Source: Pseudomonadales bacterium
GTDB taxonomy: Bacteria; Pseudomonadota; Gammaproteobacteria; Pseudomonadales; Azotimanducaceae
Reading direction: 5' to 3'
Length of the DNA stretch: 64,000 nt
Assembly (NCBI GenBank): GCA_022448085.1
Contig: JAKUTH010000003.1
Location: 1 to 64,000 of the forward strand
Part shown: piece after piece, positions 26,587-35,870 of the stretch
Layout of the letters: each line of letters starts with the position of its first letter
Numbering within the stretch: the first letter of the stretch is position 1
Program-made: the position numbers and the translations under genes
The notes under the pieces: generated by a model
The model's database searches: none
Seen by the model: only the letters and a program-made list of their open reading frames with translations
Told to the model about the DNA's origin: nothing

Positions 26587-27518
26587 CGATCGACTTGATA
26601 TTGGATACAGCAGAGCGGGTATTCACCGATCACTGCAATAAAGAAATACGCGACAGCGCTGAATCGGGATCTATAGACGATCAGAAAGGACTATTCCCAG
26701 AGGGTCTATGGACTGTCATTCAGGACACCGGTTTGCATCAAGTCGGTGGTAGGGAATCCGGCACTACGTTGGCTGATGCGTTCCGCATGATCCGCTTGGC
26801 GGGAAAATTTGCAGTACCACTGCCTTACCCGGAAATTCTCATCAGCAATCGGTTTGTTACGGGTCAGGGATTAACTACCGTCGCTGAAGGAGTGATCGCT
26901 CCATGGGCTCGTCGTGCCGAACGTGTCGTCACAGATGACGGCCAACTGGTGGACGAATTCGATGTCGTTGAAGGTGCCAATCTTGCGGGTGAGCCACGCG
27001 ATGAGGTCGTCTTTGAAAACTCAAAATCGATTGAATTACCGCCGAATTTCCGAGCGATCATGGCGATGACCAGAGTTGCTGCGATGAGTGGAGCGCTCGA
27101 GAAACTGCTCGAGTTGACCATCGACTATGTTGGCGAACGAAAACAATTTGGGCGCCCCATTTCGGGATTTCAGGCGGTTCAACATAACGTCGCGCGTATG
27201 GCGGGCGAAGTGGCTGCGTCGACGCGCGCGAGCGACGCCGCTATTGAAGCCTTGGACACGGACCGATTTGTCATACAAGTATCCGCGGCCAAGGTTAGAG
27301 TTGGCGAAGCAGCGGGCGTTGTCGCGGAAATCGCGCACCAGGCTCACGGCGCAATGGGGTTTACACACGAGCATGAATTGCATCATTACACACGGCGACT
27401 TTGGGCGTGGCGAGACGAGTACGGCCATGAGAAAGAATGGCAGCAACTAATTGGTCGCCAGGTCGTCGCTGTGGGAGCGGATCGCGCTTGGGAACTGATT
27501 TCGGATTGCGCGCACTAA
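26583..27518 (+). CDS. Acyl-CoA dehydrogenase, shorter subunit of a pair
   Basis: A 311-residue acyl-CoA dehydrogenase-like protein. The second half is well conserved (YVGERKQFGRPISGFQAVQH and HQAHGAMGFTHEHELHHYTR). The N-terminal part is short and divergent, and the middle FAD-binding sheet is reduced. ATG 26583 overlaps the previous stop as ATGA. A degenerate partner of this kind fits the beta subunit of a heteromeric dehydrogenase rather than an independent enzyme (inference). Confidence 0.83.
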   Translation: MTIDLILDTAERVFTDHCNKEIRDSAESGSIDDQKGLFPEGLWTVIQDTGLHQVGGRESGTTLADAFRMIRLAGKFAVPLPYPEILISNRFVTGQGLTTVAEGVIAPWARRAERVVTDDGQLVDEFDVVEGANLAGEPRDEVVFENSKSIELPPNFRAIMAMTRVAAMSGALEKLLELTIDYVGERKQFGRPISGFQAVQHNVARMAGEVAASTRASDAAIEALDTDRFVIQVSAAKVRVGEAAGVVAEIAHQAHGAMGFTHEHELHHYTRRLWAWRDEYGHEKEWQQLIGRQVVAVGADRAWELISDCAH

Positions 27519-27618
27519 CAGTAGGCAAACGCTAGCCGGGAAACATCGAGGGATCGGATAAGCACAATTTCGTTGATGGCGCCCGAGCGGGTTTTGGAGC
27601 AACGGTTCTGGCGAGCGG

Positions 27619-29544
27619 CTAGGCGGGGGAGGGCTCGACCAGGTCGTCTCCGCGATCGGTTTGGTTATTTGATCGGTCGGGTGACCAATCCCTAGTCGCC
27701 TCTTGCAGGCTTTGTTGGTAATAGAGCTTGGCGTAATGGCCTCCGCGTCGAATGAGCTGGGCGTGATCGCCAGTTTCTGAGATTTCACCTCCATCGAGAA
27801 CGACGATCCGATCTGCATTTCGAATCGTCGACAGCCGATGAGCGATTACGAAACTGATGCGGCCCGACAAGACTTGGTCGAGGCCAACTTGCATCTTAGT
27901 CTCGGTGACCGTGTCGACTGAGCTGGTTGCTTCGTCCATCACCAATATCTGTGGGTCGGCAAGAATCGCTCTTGCGAACGAGACGAGCTGTTTCTGACCT
28001 ACGGATAACATATCACCGTCTTCTCCCACCTCGGTCTGGTAGCCGTTCTCTAGTGCATTAATGAACTCGTGGGCCCCGATGGTTTCTGCGGCATGGATTA
28101 CGTCGTTATCGGAGGCTGTTAAACGGCCATACCGAATATTTTCGAGGACGGTTCCTCGAAAGATGTGCGCATTCTGGAGAACGACGCCGAGGTTAGACTG
28201 GAGCCAACGAAGGCTACGGTTACGGTAGTCGATACCGTCGATAAGGACTTGTCCCGATGTTGGCTGATAGAAACGGCAGACGAGATTAACGAGGGTACTT
28301 TTCCCGCTGCCAGTAGGACCGACGATGGCGATGGTTTCGCCTTTGTGCGCGGTCAGGTTGATGTCGCGGAGGATGGGTACGTCGGCTTCGTAGGCGAAAT
28401 TGACATTCATCAGCTCGACTTTGTGAATATCAAGCGATCCGCCGTCTTCGGCTCGGGTTTCGCGTTGAGGGGTAGATCGATGCATGCGCACGGCGTCCGA
28501 TACGGAAACCGAATCCCTTATAGCGGGTTCAGCATCTATGAGACTTAAGACTCTTTCGGCCGATGCTTGTGCCATCTGCATTTCCGCGAACCAGTACCCC
28601 ATAACTTCCACCGGTTCGAAAAAGTGTCGAGCCAACATCATGAAGGCCACTAACGTCCCGGCTTCGATAATACCGACCAGCAAGTCTGATCCGCCGATTG
28701 CGAGCGTGAGTCCAACCGCCACGCTGCTCATTATTAGGATGATTGGAATATAAATTGCCGACAAGGTGAGGTTTCGGACGGACGCGATGTACATGTCGCC
28801 AGTCAGGTGATGGAATTCGTCTGCATTGGGCGCTTCTCTCGAAAACGTTTTGCTCGTGAGAACTCCCATGATGCCCTGCGCATATGCGCCTGTGATCCTT
28901 GAATTTGTGCGGCGAACGGCACGTGCACTACCGAGAATGGTTCGTTGAAATTTAATCGACACCCAAGTAAGGATTGGGACGATGGCCAACACCAACAAAG
29001 CCAATTTCCAGTTCATCACGAGCATCGCAACGGTCATACCCAGCATGACCGTGACGCCCCAAATGAGATCGAGAAGGCCCCACGCCAGGATGTTTGTGAG
29101 GCGTTCACAGTCGGATGTCATACGCGCCATTAACCAGCCGACGGGCCGATAGTCGAAAAATGAAAACGACAGATTCTGCAAGTTCGCGAATGCCGCTTTC
29201 CGGATGTCGTAACTCGCGTAGACGCGAATTTTCGACGTCATCCAGATGAAACTGCCGATTGAAACTGCCATTAAGAAACAGGTGCCTAAGTAAACTATTG
29301 CCCAGAAAAATAGATCGGCTTCTTGACCGTTCGCGTCGACGTCGTCGATTAACCACTTAGTAATAAGCGGATACGCCATCTCCATGAGCGCAGTCACGCT
29401 TCCAGCGACTACCAACACCCATAATTCGGCCTTGTAGGGGAGAGTAAACGTAAACAAACGACGCCAGAGACTGATTTGCATCGCGGCACTGGATCGTGCT
29501 TCGTCGAAGCCATCGTCATAATTCTCGTCGTCGTAGTTATCCAC
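27619..29544 (-). CDS. ABC exporter half-transporter, canonical ATPase site
   Basis: About 641 residues: an acidic N-terminal stretch (VDNYDDENYDDGFDEA), a six-helix exporter domain (about 40-330) and an ATPase domain. Walker A is GPTGSGKST, the signature is the altered LSVGQKQL, and Walker B is ILVMDEATSSVDT with the catalytic Glu. GTG 29544 overlaps the upstream ABC gene by eight bases, so a frame opening at 29724 is not used. It should pair with the upstream half-transporter as a heterodimer. The cargo is unknown. Confidence 0.88.
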   Translation of the reverse strand: MDNYDDENYDDGFDEARSSAAMQISLWRRLFTFTLPYKAELWVLVVAGSVTALMEMAYPLITKWLIDDVDANGQEADLFFWAIVYLGTCFLMAVSIGSFIWMTSKIRVYASYDIRKAAFANLQNLSFSFFDYRPVGWLMARMTSDCERLTNILAWGLLDLIWGVTVMLGMTVAMLVMNWKLALLVLAIVPILTWVSIKFQRTILGSARAVRRTNSRITGAYAQGIMGVLTSKTFSREAPNADEFHHLTGDMYIASVRNLTLSAIYIPIILIMSSVAVGLTLAIGGSDLLVGIIEAGTLVAFMMLARHFFEPVEVMGYWFAEMQMAQASAERVLSLIDAEPAIRDSVSVSDAVRMHRSTPQRETRAEDGGSLDIHKVELMNVNFAYEADVPILRDINLTAHKGETIAIVGPTGSGKSTLVNLVCRFYQPTSGQVLIDGIDYRNRSLRWLQSNLGVVLQNAHIFRGTVLENIRYGRLTASDNDVIHAAETIGAHEFINALENGYQTEVGEDGDMLSVGQKQLVSFARAILADPQILVMDEATSSVDTVTETKMQVGLDQVLSGRISFVIAHRLSTIRNADRIVVLDGGEISETGDHAQLIRRGGHYAKLYYQQSLQEATRDWSPDRSNNQTDRGDDLVEPSPA

Positions 29545-31360
29545 GGTCCAAGCCCTCGAGATCGTTGCGGATCGACTCGTCGAGGGCACCCTGGATTTCG
29601 CACAGGCGACGATACGGACCTTGCTCTTGCGCAAGTTGTTGATGAGGTCCTTGCTGGACGATGCAGCCGTTGTCCATGACGAGGATACGATCGGCGTTCC
29701 GCACGGTGGTAAGTCGATGAGCAACGATCAGGGTCGTCCGCCGGCCACGACGCTGTTCCAGTGCCGTTAGGATGCGGTGCTCGGTATCCGTATCGACGGC
29801 GGATAGTGAATCATCAAGCACGAGTATGGGCGGATCTTTGAGTAGGGCTCGGGCCAAGGCGACACGTTGTCGTTGACCACCGGATAACGTCACGCCGCGT
29901 TCACCGACCATGGTGTTGTAGCCTTTCGGGAACTTGGATATGGATGCGTGCAACGACGCGTCTTTCGCAGCTTCGAGCAAATCCTCGTGCGGTGCGGCAG
30001 GTCGGCCAACGCGGAGGTTGGAATCAATCGTCTGGGCGTAGAGGAAAGGATCTTGGAGTACCACTCCGATTTGGGAACGAATCCACGCGCGGTCCGTCTC
30101 GTTTATCTCCAAGTCGTCGATCTTTACTTGCCCTCTTTGGTAAGGGTAGAACCGAAGCAGCACGCGGATAAGCGTCGTTTTACCGCAGCCAGGCGGCCCC
30201 ACCAGTGCGACCGTTTCGCCCGAGGCGACCGATAACGACATGTCCCGAAGAATGGCCTGTCCGTTGGGGTAGCTGAAATCTAGGTTGGCAACGGTAATTG
30301 CGCCGGGGCCGCGTCCTATCGTGGGTGTTGGCTCGAAACTCTCCTCGGGCGCGTTAAGGATATGATCAACCCGTCCGAGCGCCACGATAGCTTTGCCAGA
30401 GTCGGTAAGGACTCGCCCCAGGTGGCGAATCGGCCAAATGACCATCGAGACTTGGCTAATAAAGACAAACAGTTCACCGACGGTTAGCGAACCTTCGACG
30501 AGGAATACGCCACCGGCGATCAGCACAATCCCAATCTGGCAGGTCGCGACAAAATCGCTGGAACACCAGTAGACGGCCATGACCTTATTTAACCGGTAGT
30601 AGTTGTCGCGGAATGCTTTATTGCGTTGGCCAAATCGGTCCTGTTCGAAGTCATGGCGAGCAAAAGCCCGAACGACTCGGATACCGGTGAGATTTTCTTT
30701 TAGAACCGCGGTTAGAACGCCTTCCGATGCGTCGGTGATTTCAAACAGTGTCTTAATTCGACGGAAGAACACAAAGGCGCCCACACCCAGCAAGGGCATG
30801 AGACAAATCGACAACCATGCGAGTCGGTAATCACGCCAAAAGAGGACCGGCAACATGGCAGATAAGAGCATCACGGCTCGACCGATCTCGACGACGTGGG
30901 CTTGCAGGAAGACGCGGATGGTTTCAACGTCTGAAGTGCAGCGCTGGACCAAATCGCCGCTGTCGGCCGTATCAAAAAAAGCCGCGGGCAGTCGGTGGAG
31001 GTGTCGGAAAAGTTCCTCGCGCAGTCGTTTTGCTAAGGCTTCAGAAGCGATCGCTGCCCAGCGGCTTTTGAGAAAGCTAAATACCCCCACGAGAAGGGTT
31101 AGGAGCACACCGGCAGAAGCCGACAGCCATAGATACCAAGCAAAAGAGTCCCGTCCACTCCACTCGCGGGTGAGTGAAACGAGGACATTGGTACCGAAGC
31201 TGAAATCCTGGTAGACGACGACATCAAGGGCATACATGCCGACCAACGGAGCGACAATCGTAAAGACGCTCGCCATTCCCATGGCGATTAGGGCAAGGCA
31301 GTAGCGAGCGCGTTGCCCGCGGGTAATGACCCAGAGGCTATTGTTGCCTGTGTTGCTCAC
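29537..31360 (-). CDS. ABC exporter half-transporter, degenerate ATPase site
   Basis: A 607-residue type IV ABC exporter subunit. Six membrane helices come first, then Walker A GPPGCGKTT, signature LSGGQRQR and Walker B ILVLDDSLSAVDT, where Asp replaces the catalytic Glu. This is the usual mark of the degenerate partner in heterodimeric exporters (TM287/288 and BmrCD type). GTG start at 31360. It lies 58 bases after the transglutaminase-like gene and overlaps the canonical partner. Confidence 0.88.
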   Translation of the reverse strand: MSNTGNNSLWVITRGQRARYCLALIAMGMASVFTIVAPLVGMYALDVVVYQDFSFGTNVLVSLTREWSGRDSFAWYLWLSASAGVLLTLLVGVFSFLKSRWAAIASEALAKRLREELFRHLHRLPAAFFDTADSGDLVQRCTSDVETIRVFLQAHVVEIGRAVMLLSAMLPVLFWRDYRLAWLSICLMPLLGVGAFVFFRRIKTLFEITDASEGVLTAVLKENLTGIRVVRAFARHDFEQDRFGQRNKAFRDNYYRLNKVMAVYWCSSDFVATCQIGIVLIAGGVFLVEGSLTVGELFVFISQVSMVIWPIRHLGRVLTDSGKAIVALGRVDHILNAPEESFEPTPTIGRGPGAITVANLDFSYPNGQAILRDMSLSVASGETVALVGPPGCGKTTLIRVLLRFYPYQRGQVKIDDLEINETDRAWIRSQIGVVLQDPFLYAQTIDSNLRVGRPAAPHEDLLEAAKDASLHASISKFPKGYNTMVGERGVTLSGGQRQRVALARALLKDPPILVLDDSLSAVDTDTEHRILTALEQRRGRRTTLIVAHRLTTVRNADRILVMDNGCIVQQGPHQQLAQEQGPYRRLCEIQGALDESIRNDLEGLDRG

Positions 31361-31418
31361 GGTCTTATCGCCACATCCTGATAACTATCTGGTAGCAGCC
31401 TCGGTAACTTGAGATGCT

Positions 31419-32804
31419 TTACGAACCGCCGTCGACGTACGTGGTTTCGAGTGTCTTGAAGTTCAGCGACGACGACTGATCCAGCGCGGCCATTGTCTCA
31501 TCGGAGAGCCGCAGGTGTGTTGCATCGGCCCTTATTTGATTCCACGTTGGATCCACGGACATCCACCGACCGTCAATTGCGATCTCATTCCACGCGTGTT
31601 TGGCGAAGACCCCGTTGCCAGCATCGTAGGCGAGACCCACGACGGTTTTCGCAGGAAGCCTAGCGGCACGAGCTAGCGTGGTAAAAAGTTCTGCAAATTC
31701 CGAACAGTCCCCCCGTCGCCGGCTGACCGTGTCCAAAACGCTCTGAACGTGCTGGAGGTCTTCATAGACTAGATAGTCATGAACAAAATGCGTCAAAGCC
31801 TGGGCGCGTTTCAAGGGTGATGTTATATCTTGAGCCGCAGCGTTGGCGAGCGTCGTGATCGATTCGTCGGAGATCGGGTGCCTTAATGTTTCCCGAAGAA
31901 AAGATGCCCGTTCGCTCGGATCGACCTTGATGAGCGAGATGCTGTCACCAACAAGCAACGTCCCATCGTCCCAAGGCATTTCGCCGAATGGCTTCAATAC
32001 AAGCCGCGATAGTTTCGTCGGGTTGCGGAGCGGCTCCGCTGTGGCGATTGAGAAGTCTAGGCGGCGAGGAGAATTTGCTCGGTGACGCCATTTCGCGGCC
32101 ACCGCTTCATCGGTGACCCGGTCGAGAAAAAAGTGTCGGTCCGTCATCGCTTTAGCCATGAAATCCAAGTCAAGTTGAATTTCGGTGAACCCGTGTTCGT
32201 TTGCGGAACGCACCATGTAACCTTGGGCGTTATGGTCGACGACAGACCAGACCTTAGTTGAAATATCCAACCGGTCGAAATCGATGTGTTTGCTTTTTCG
32301 AGATTGCTCAGGTCTCGGCAAGACATTCTTCAACCACATCTCAATATTGAGGTAATCGGCTAGGCCATAATCGGACGTCAGCGGCAACCGTGTTCCCGTC
32401 GGCGCAACGGCGTAGAGCTTGCCCCGGTCTCGCAGAACACGCGCTTCAAGCACGTCGGTGTTATGTGGTCCCGAGCGTTGAGTGTGGCGCGCACGGATGA
32501 GCTGATAAGGAGGTTCAGCCGCAAACACGCGGGTTTCTTCAATGTGCGTCTCAAACGTACTATCTAAACGGAATCGCATCTCGGTTAAGAACCGAATTGT
32601 ACGATCGACGAGAACGACGGTTCGATATTGTCCGACGGGTTCCTGGTTTAACGACACGCGGTACCAGCGCTCGCCTTCCATTTGCTGGATCATCCCCGTG
32701 AGCGAGTGGTGCGTGTTTTGTTGATAAAACCACGCTACGGCTACGGCAAGCAGTATGGCCAGGCACACCGAGGCCCATCGATTTCTTGTCTGTTTGACGT
32801 TCAT
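31419..32804 (-). CDS. Transglutaminase-like cysteine protease-fold protein, membrane-anchored
   Basis: A 461-residue protein with one N-terminal membrane segment (about 10-27) and a C-terminal transglutaminase-like domain. The triad is complete: Cys367 in RRGDCSEF, His403 in KHAWNE and Asp418 in SVDPTWN. The middle (about 50-300) is beta-rich and not recognised. Members act as proteases, amidases or cross-linkers; the target is unknown. It is first in a leftward run with the heterodimeric ABC exporter, which suggests work on an exported product or in the periplasm. Confidence 0.8.
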   Translation of the reverse strand: MNVKQTRNRWASVCLAILLAVAVAWFYQQNTHHSLTGMIQQMEGERWYRVSLNQEPVGQYRTVVLVDRTIRFLTEMRFRLDSTFETHIEETRVFAAEPPYQLIRARHTQRSGPHNTDVLEARVLRDRGKLYAVAPTGTRLPLTSDYGLADYLNIEMWLKNVLPRPEQSRKSKHIDFDRLDISTKVWSVVDHNAQGYMVRSANEHGFTEIQLDLDFMAKAMTDRHFFLDRVTDEAVAAKWRHRANSPRRLDFSIATAEPLRNPTKLSRLVLKPFGEMPWDDGTLLVGDSISLIKVDPSERASFLRETLRHPISDESITTLANAAAQDITSPLKRAQALTHFVHDYLVYEDLQHVQSVLDTVSRRRGDCSEFAELFTTLARAARLPAKTVVGLAYDAGNGVFAKHAWNEIAIDGRWMSVDPTWNQIRADATHLRLSDETMAALDQSSSLNFKTLETTYVDGGS

Positions 32805-32969
32805 CGTCAGGAATCAGCTTATTGCAAGACGGGACGGAGTTTACGGGGAGGCACTTTGAATTGCGCGCCACGGTATCGAAATTTCAAGACCTTGCGGGTG
32901 GATTAATCGTGTTCGTGAATCTGCGTGGACGCGCTGAGACCGTTGATTCTCTATACAGTAAAATAACGT

Positions 32970-34634
32970 ATGACCGCTGACTTACGCGACTTCATACGCA
33001 ACCGCATACGTCGGGATCTCGATGAAGGTGCCCTTGAACAAGGCGTGGTAACACGGTTTCCCCCGGAGCCCAACGGCCACCTGCATATTGGTCATGCGAA
33101 ATCTATTTGTCTCAATTTTGGTGTTGCGGACGAGTTCGGCGGCAAAACCTACCTACGATTTGACGACACCAACCCGAGCAAAGAGAGTGAAGAATTCGTT
33201 CAATCGATCCAGGAAGACGTACGTTGGCTTGGATTTGATTGGGGTGAGAATTTGACGTTTGCGTCAGACTACTTTGATCAATTGTTTGAATTTGCGAAAC
33301 AGCTGATTGTTGATGGCAAGGCGTTTGTTTGCAGCCAGAGTGCAGAAGAAATGAGGCAAAGCCGAGGAACTCTCACTGAGCCTGGGCGGGATAGTCCTTT
33401 CCATAATCGCACAGTTGCCGACAATGTTGACCTGTTCGAGCGTATGCGGGCGGGCGAATTCGCTGACGGTGCACACGTGTTGCGTGCGCGCATCGATATG
33501 GCGTCTCCCAATATCAACCTCCGAGACCCCGTGTTATATCGAATCATGCATAAGAGTCACCACCGAACCGGTGATCGTTGGTGCATTTATCCGATGTACG
33601 ACTTCACCCATTGCATTTGCGACGCTCTTGAAGGTATCTCTCATTCTCTTTGTACGTTGGAATTTGAAGACCATCGGCCTCTCTATGACTGGGTCTTAGA
33701 TAACACCAACATCAATTTTCATCCCCCTCAAATCGAATTTTCACGCTTGGGTCTTGAGTACAACGTGATGTCGAAACGCGTCCTGGCGGAGTTGGTAGAC
33801 AAAGGAAAAGTTGATGGATGGAGCGATCCACGACTGCCGACACTTGCCGGGCTGCGTCGACGCGGTGTACCCGCCAGCGCCATTCGCGATTTTTGTCAGC
33901 GCGTTGGGGTATCGAAACAGGACAACCTGGTTGAAGTAAAGTTGCTTGAGTTCTGTATCCGCCAGGCATTAGAGGCGCAAACACCACGAGTCATGGCGGT
34001 GTTGGAACCCTTACGCGTGACGGTAACGAATTTTGAGGGCGAGGACGAAGTACTCGATGCTCCTTGGCATCCCCAGCAACCGGAGATGGGCGGTCGCGAG
34101 CTAACGTTTGGTCGCGAGCTCTTTATTGAAAGAACCGATTTTGATGACGATCCGCCGCACAAATTCAAAAGACTTTCTCCCGGCGCGATGGTTCGGCTTC
34201 GTTACGCGTACATCATTCGTTGCGACGAGGTGCTTAGGGGTGCCGCGGGGGAAATAGAGGCCATACGCGCAACGTACTTTCCCGATTCGCGGAGCGGCAA
34301 CGATAACAGTGGTCTGAAACCTAAAGGAGTGATTCACTTCGTTGCCGCTTCCAACGCGCGCCGGGTTCGGGTCCGATCGTTTGGCCATCTTTTCCGCACG
34401 CGCGCTCCGAAAGACATAGACCGAGATTTTAATGACGACTCTGTTGCCTCGACCGATGGCTTTATTGAAAGTGGTATCGCCCAAGCGCCCAACGCGCACG
34501 TTCAGTTCGAACGAACAGGTTATTTCTACCGCGACTCTTCAACTAGCGAAGCAATGGACGGCGACGCCTTGGGAGATTCCTTGATTTTCAATCGAACGGT
34601 GTCGTTACGGGACAATTGGAAACCTGGATCATGA
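32970..34634 (+). CDS. glnS: Glutaminyl-tRNA synthetase
   Basis: A 554-residue class I aminoacyl-tRNA synthetase that charges tRNA-Gln. EPNGHLHIGHAKS with HIGH at 39-42 and VMSKR at 266-270 are the two class I signatures. The FDDTNPSKE block and the length equal those of E. coli GlnS, and the C-terminal anticodon-binding barrels are present. Direct GlnRS is typical of gamma- and betaproteobacteria, which helps place the organism. The 165 bases upstream hold no convincing promoter. Confidence 0.95.
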   Translation: MTADLRDFIRNRIRRDLDEGALEQGVVTRFPPEPNGHLHIGHAKSICLNFGVADEFGGKTYLRFDDTNPSKESEEFVQSIQEDVRWLGFDWGENLTFASDYFDQLFEFAKQLIVDGKAFVCSQSAEEMRQSRGTLTEPGRDSPFHNRTVADNVDLFERMRAGEFADGAHVLRARIDMASPNINLRDPVLYRIMHKSHHRTGDRWCIYPMYDFTHCICDALEGISHSLCTLEFEDHRPLYDWVLDNTNINFHPPQIEFSRLGLEYNVMSKRVLAELVDKGKVDGWSDPRLPTLAGLRRRGVPASAIRDFCQRVGVSKQDNLVEVKLLEFCIRQALEAQTPRVMAVLEPLRVTVTNFEGEDEVLDAPWHPQQPEMGGRELTFGRELFIERTDFDDDPPHKFKRLSPGAMVRLRYAYIIRCDEVLRGAAGEIEAIRATYFPDSRSGNDNSGLKPKGVIHFVAASNARRVRVRSFGHLFRTRAPKDIDRDFNDDSVASTDGFIESGIAQAPNAHVQFERTGYFYRDSSTSEAMDGDALGDSLIFNRTVSLRDNWKPGS

Positions 34635-34685
34635 ACCCTTGGGTTTACGGTCAAACAAAACGAGATTCGCAGGAATATCGTTAGG

Positions 34686-35870
34686 ATGGCGGACGGTCCA
34701 CTGACTCACCTGCGGGTACTCGAACTCGGCACGCTGATTGCAGGGCCGTTCTGTGGCCAATTGTTTGGTGATATGGGTGCCGACGTCATTAAGATCGAGC
34801 CACCGGGTATCGGCGATCCCATGCGTTCATGGGGCAGGGGACTCCCGGTCTGGTGGCCGGTGATCGCTCGGAACAAGCGCTGCATTACCCTGAATCTCCG
34901 GGTTCCGGCAGGACAGGAACTGCTGAAGCGATTGCTCCAGGAATCGGACGTCCTAATTGAGAACTTTCGCCCGGGCACGATGGAGAAATGGGGACTCGAC
35001 TATGAAGTCTTGTCTGCCATTAATCCCGGCCTCGTCATGGTTCGGGTTTCGGGGTTTGGTCAATCAGGACCCTACTCATCGAGGGCAGGCTATGGATCTA
35101 TCGGTGAGGCTATGGGCGGTATTCGCTACCTAGCGGGTGATCCGGACCGTCCACCGAGCCGTGTCGGCCTTTCGATTGGCGACTCCCTGGCCGCGACGTT
35201 TGCTTGCGTCGGCGCCCTCGCCGCGTTGCACGAAAGAGATCGAACTGGACACGGCCAAGTGGTTGATTCCGCTATCTACGAAGCCGTACTCGCAGTGATG
35301 GAATCAACGGTCCCAGAATACACAGAAGGAGGTGAGATTCGCGAAAGAAGTGGCGCTATATTGCCGAAAATCGCTCCTTCCAATGTCTATCCGACCGCCG
35401 ATGACGATTCCATAGTGATGGGCGCCAATCAAGATTCTGTATTTACACGGCTCGCGGAAGCCATGGGCGATCCGTCATTGGCCGAACATCCCGACTACGC
35501 GGATCACGTCTCGCGTGGGGAACACCAAGCGGAACTCGATGAGCTCATCGGGCGTTGGACGGTTACGCTCGATGCTGACGCGCTGCTCCAGCAGCTCGAA
35601 GTCCATGGTGTTCCGGCGGGTCGAATCTATCGTGCGCCCGAAATGCTCGAAGACCCTCATTTCCAGGCTCGAGAATCTATTGTCGACGTCGAGCATCCAG
35701 CATTTAAGAATCTGAAAATGCAGAACATTTTCCCGAAACTGTCCCGGTCCCAAGGAAAAATTCGGTGGCCGGGTCCGGAACTTGGTGCCCACAACAACGA
35801 AATTTACGGCGGTCTTCTCGAGATTTCTGGCGAGGCGTTGCAAGACCTTATCGACGACGGCGTGGTATGA
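34686..35870 (+). CDS. CaiB/BaiF family (class III) CoA-transferase
   Basis: A 394-residue class III CoA-transferase. LELGTLIAGPFCGQLFGDMG at the start, RNKRCITLNLR, and GLSIGDSLAATFACVGALAA with the likely catalytic Asp of GDS are family hallmarks. HGQVVDSAIYEAVLAVME follows. It moves CoA between an acyl-CoA and a free acid, for example in carnitine, bile acid or dicarboxylate metabolism. It overlaps the PLP dehydratase gene as ATGA, so the two are co-expressed. Confidence 0.88.
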   Translation: MADGPLTHLRVLELGTLIAGPFCGQLFGDMGADVIKIEPPGIGDPMRSWGRGLPVWWPVIARNKRCITLNLRVPAGQELLKRLLQESDVLIENFRPGTMEKWGLDYEVLSAINPGLVMVRVSGFGQSGPYSSRAGYGSIGEAMGGIRYLAGDPDRPPSRVGLSIGDSLAATFACVGALAALHERDRTGHGQVVDSAIYEAVLAVMESTVPEYTEGGEIRERSGAILPKIAPSNVYPTADDDSIVMGANQDSVFTRLAEAMGDPSLAEHPDYADHVSRGEHQAELDELIGRWTVTLDADALLQQLEVHGVPAGRIYRAPEMLEDPHFQARESIVDVEHPAFKNLKMQNIFPKLSRSQGKIRWPGPELGAHNNEIYGGLLEISGEALQDLIDDGVV

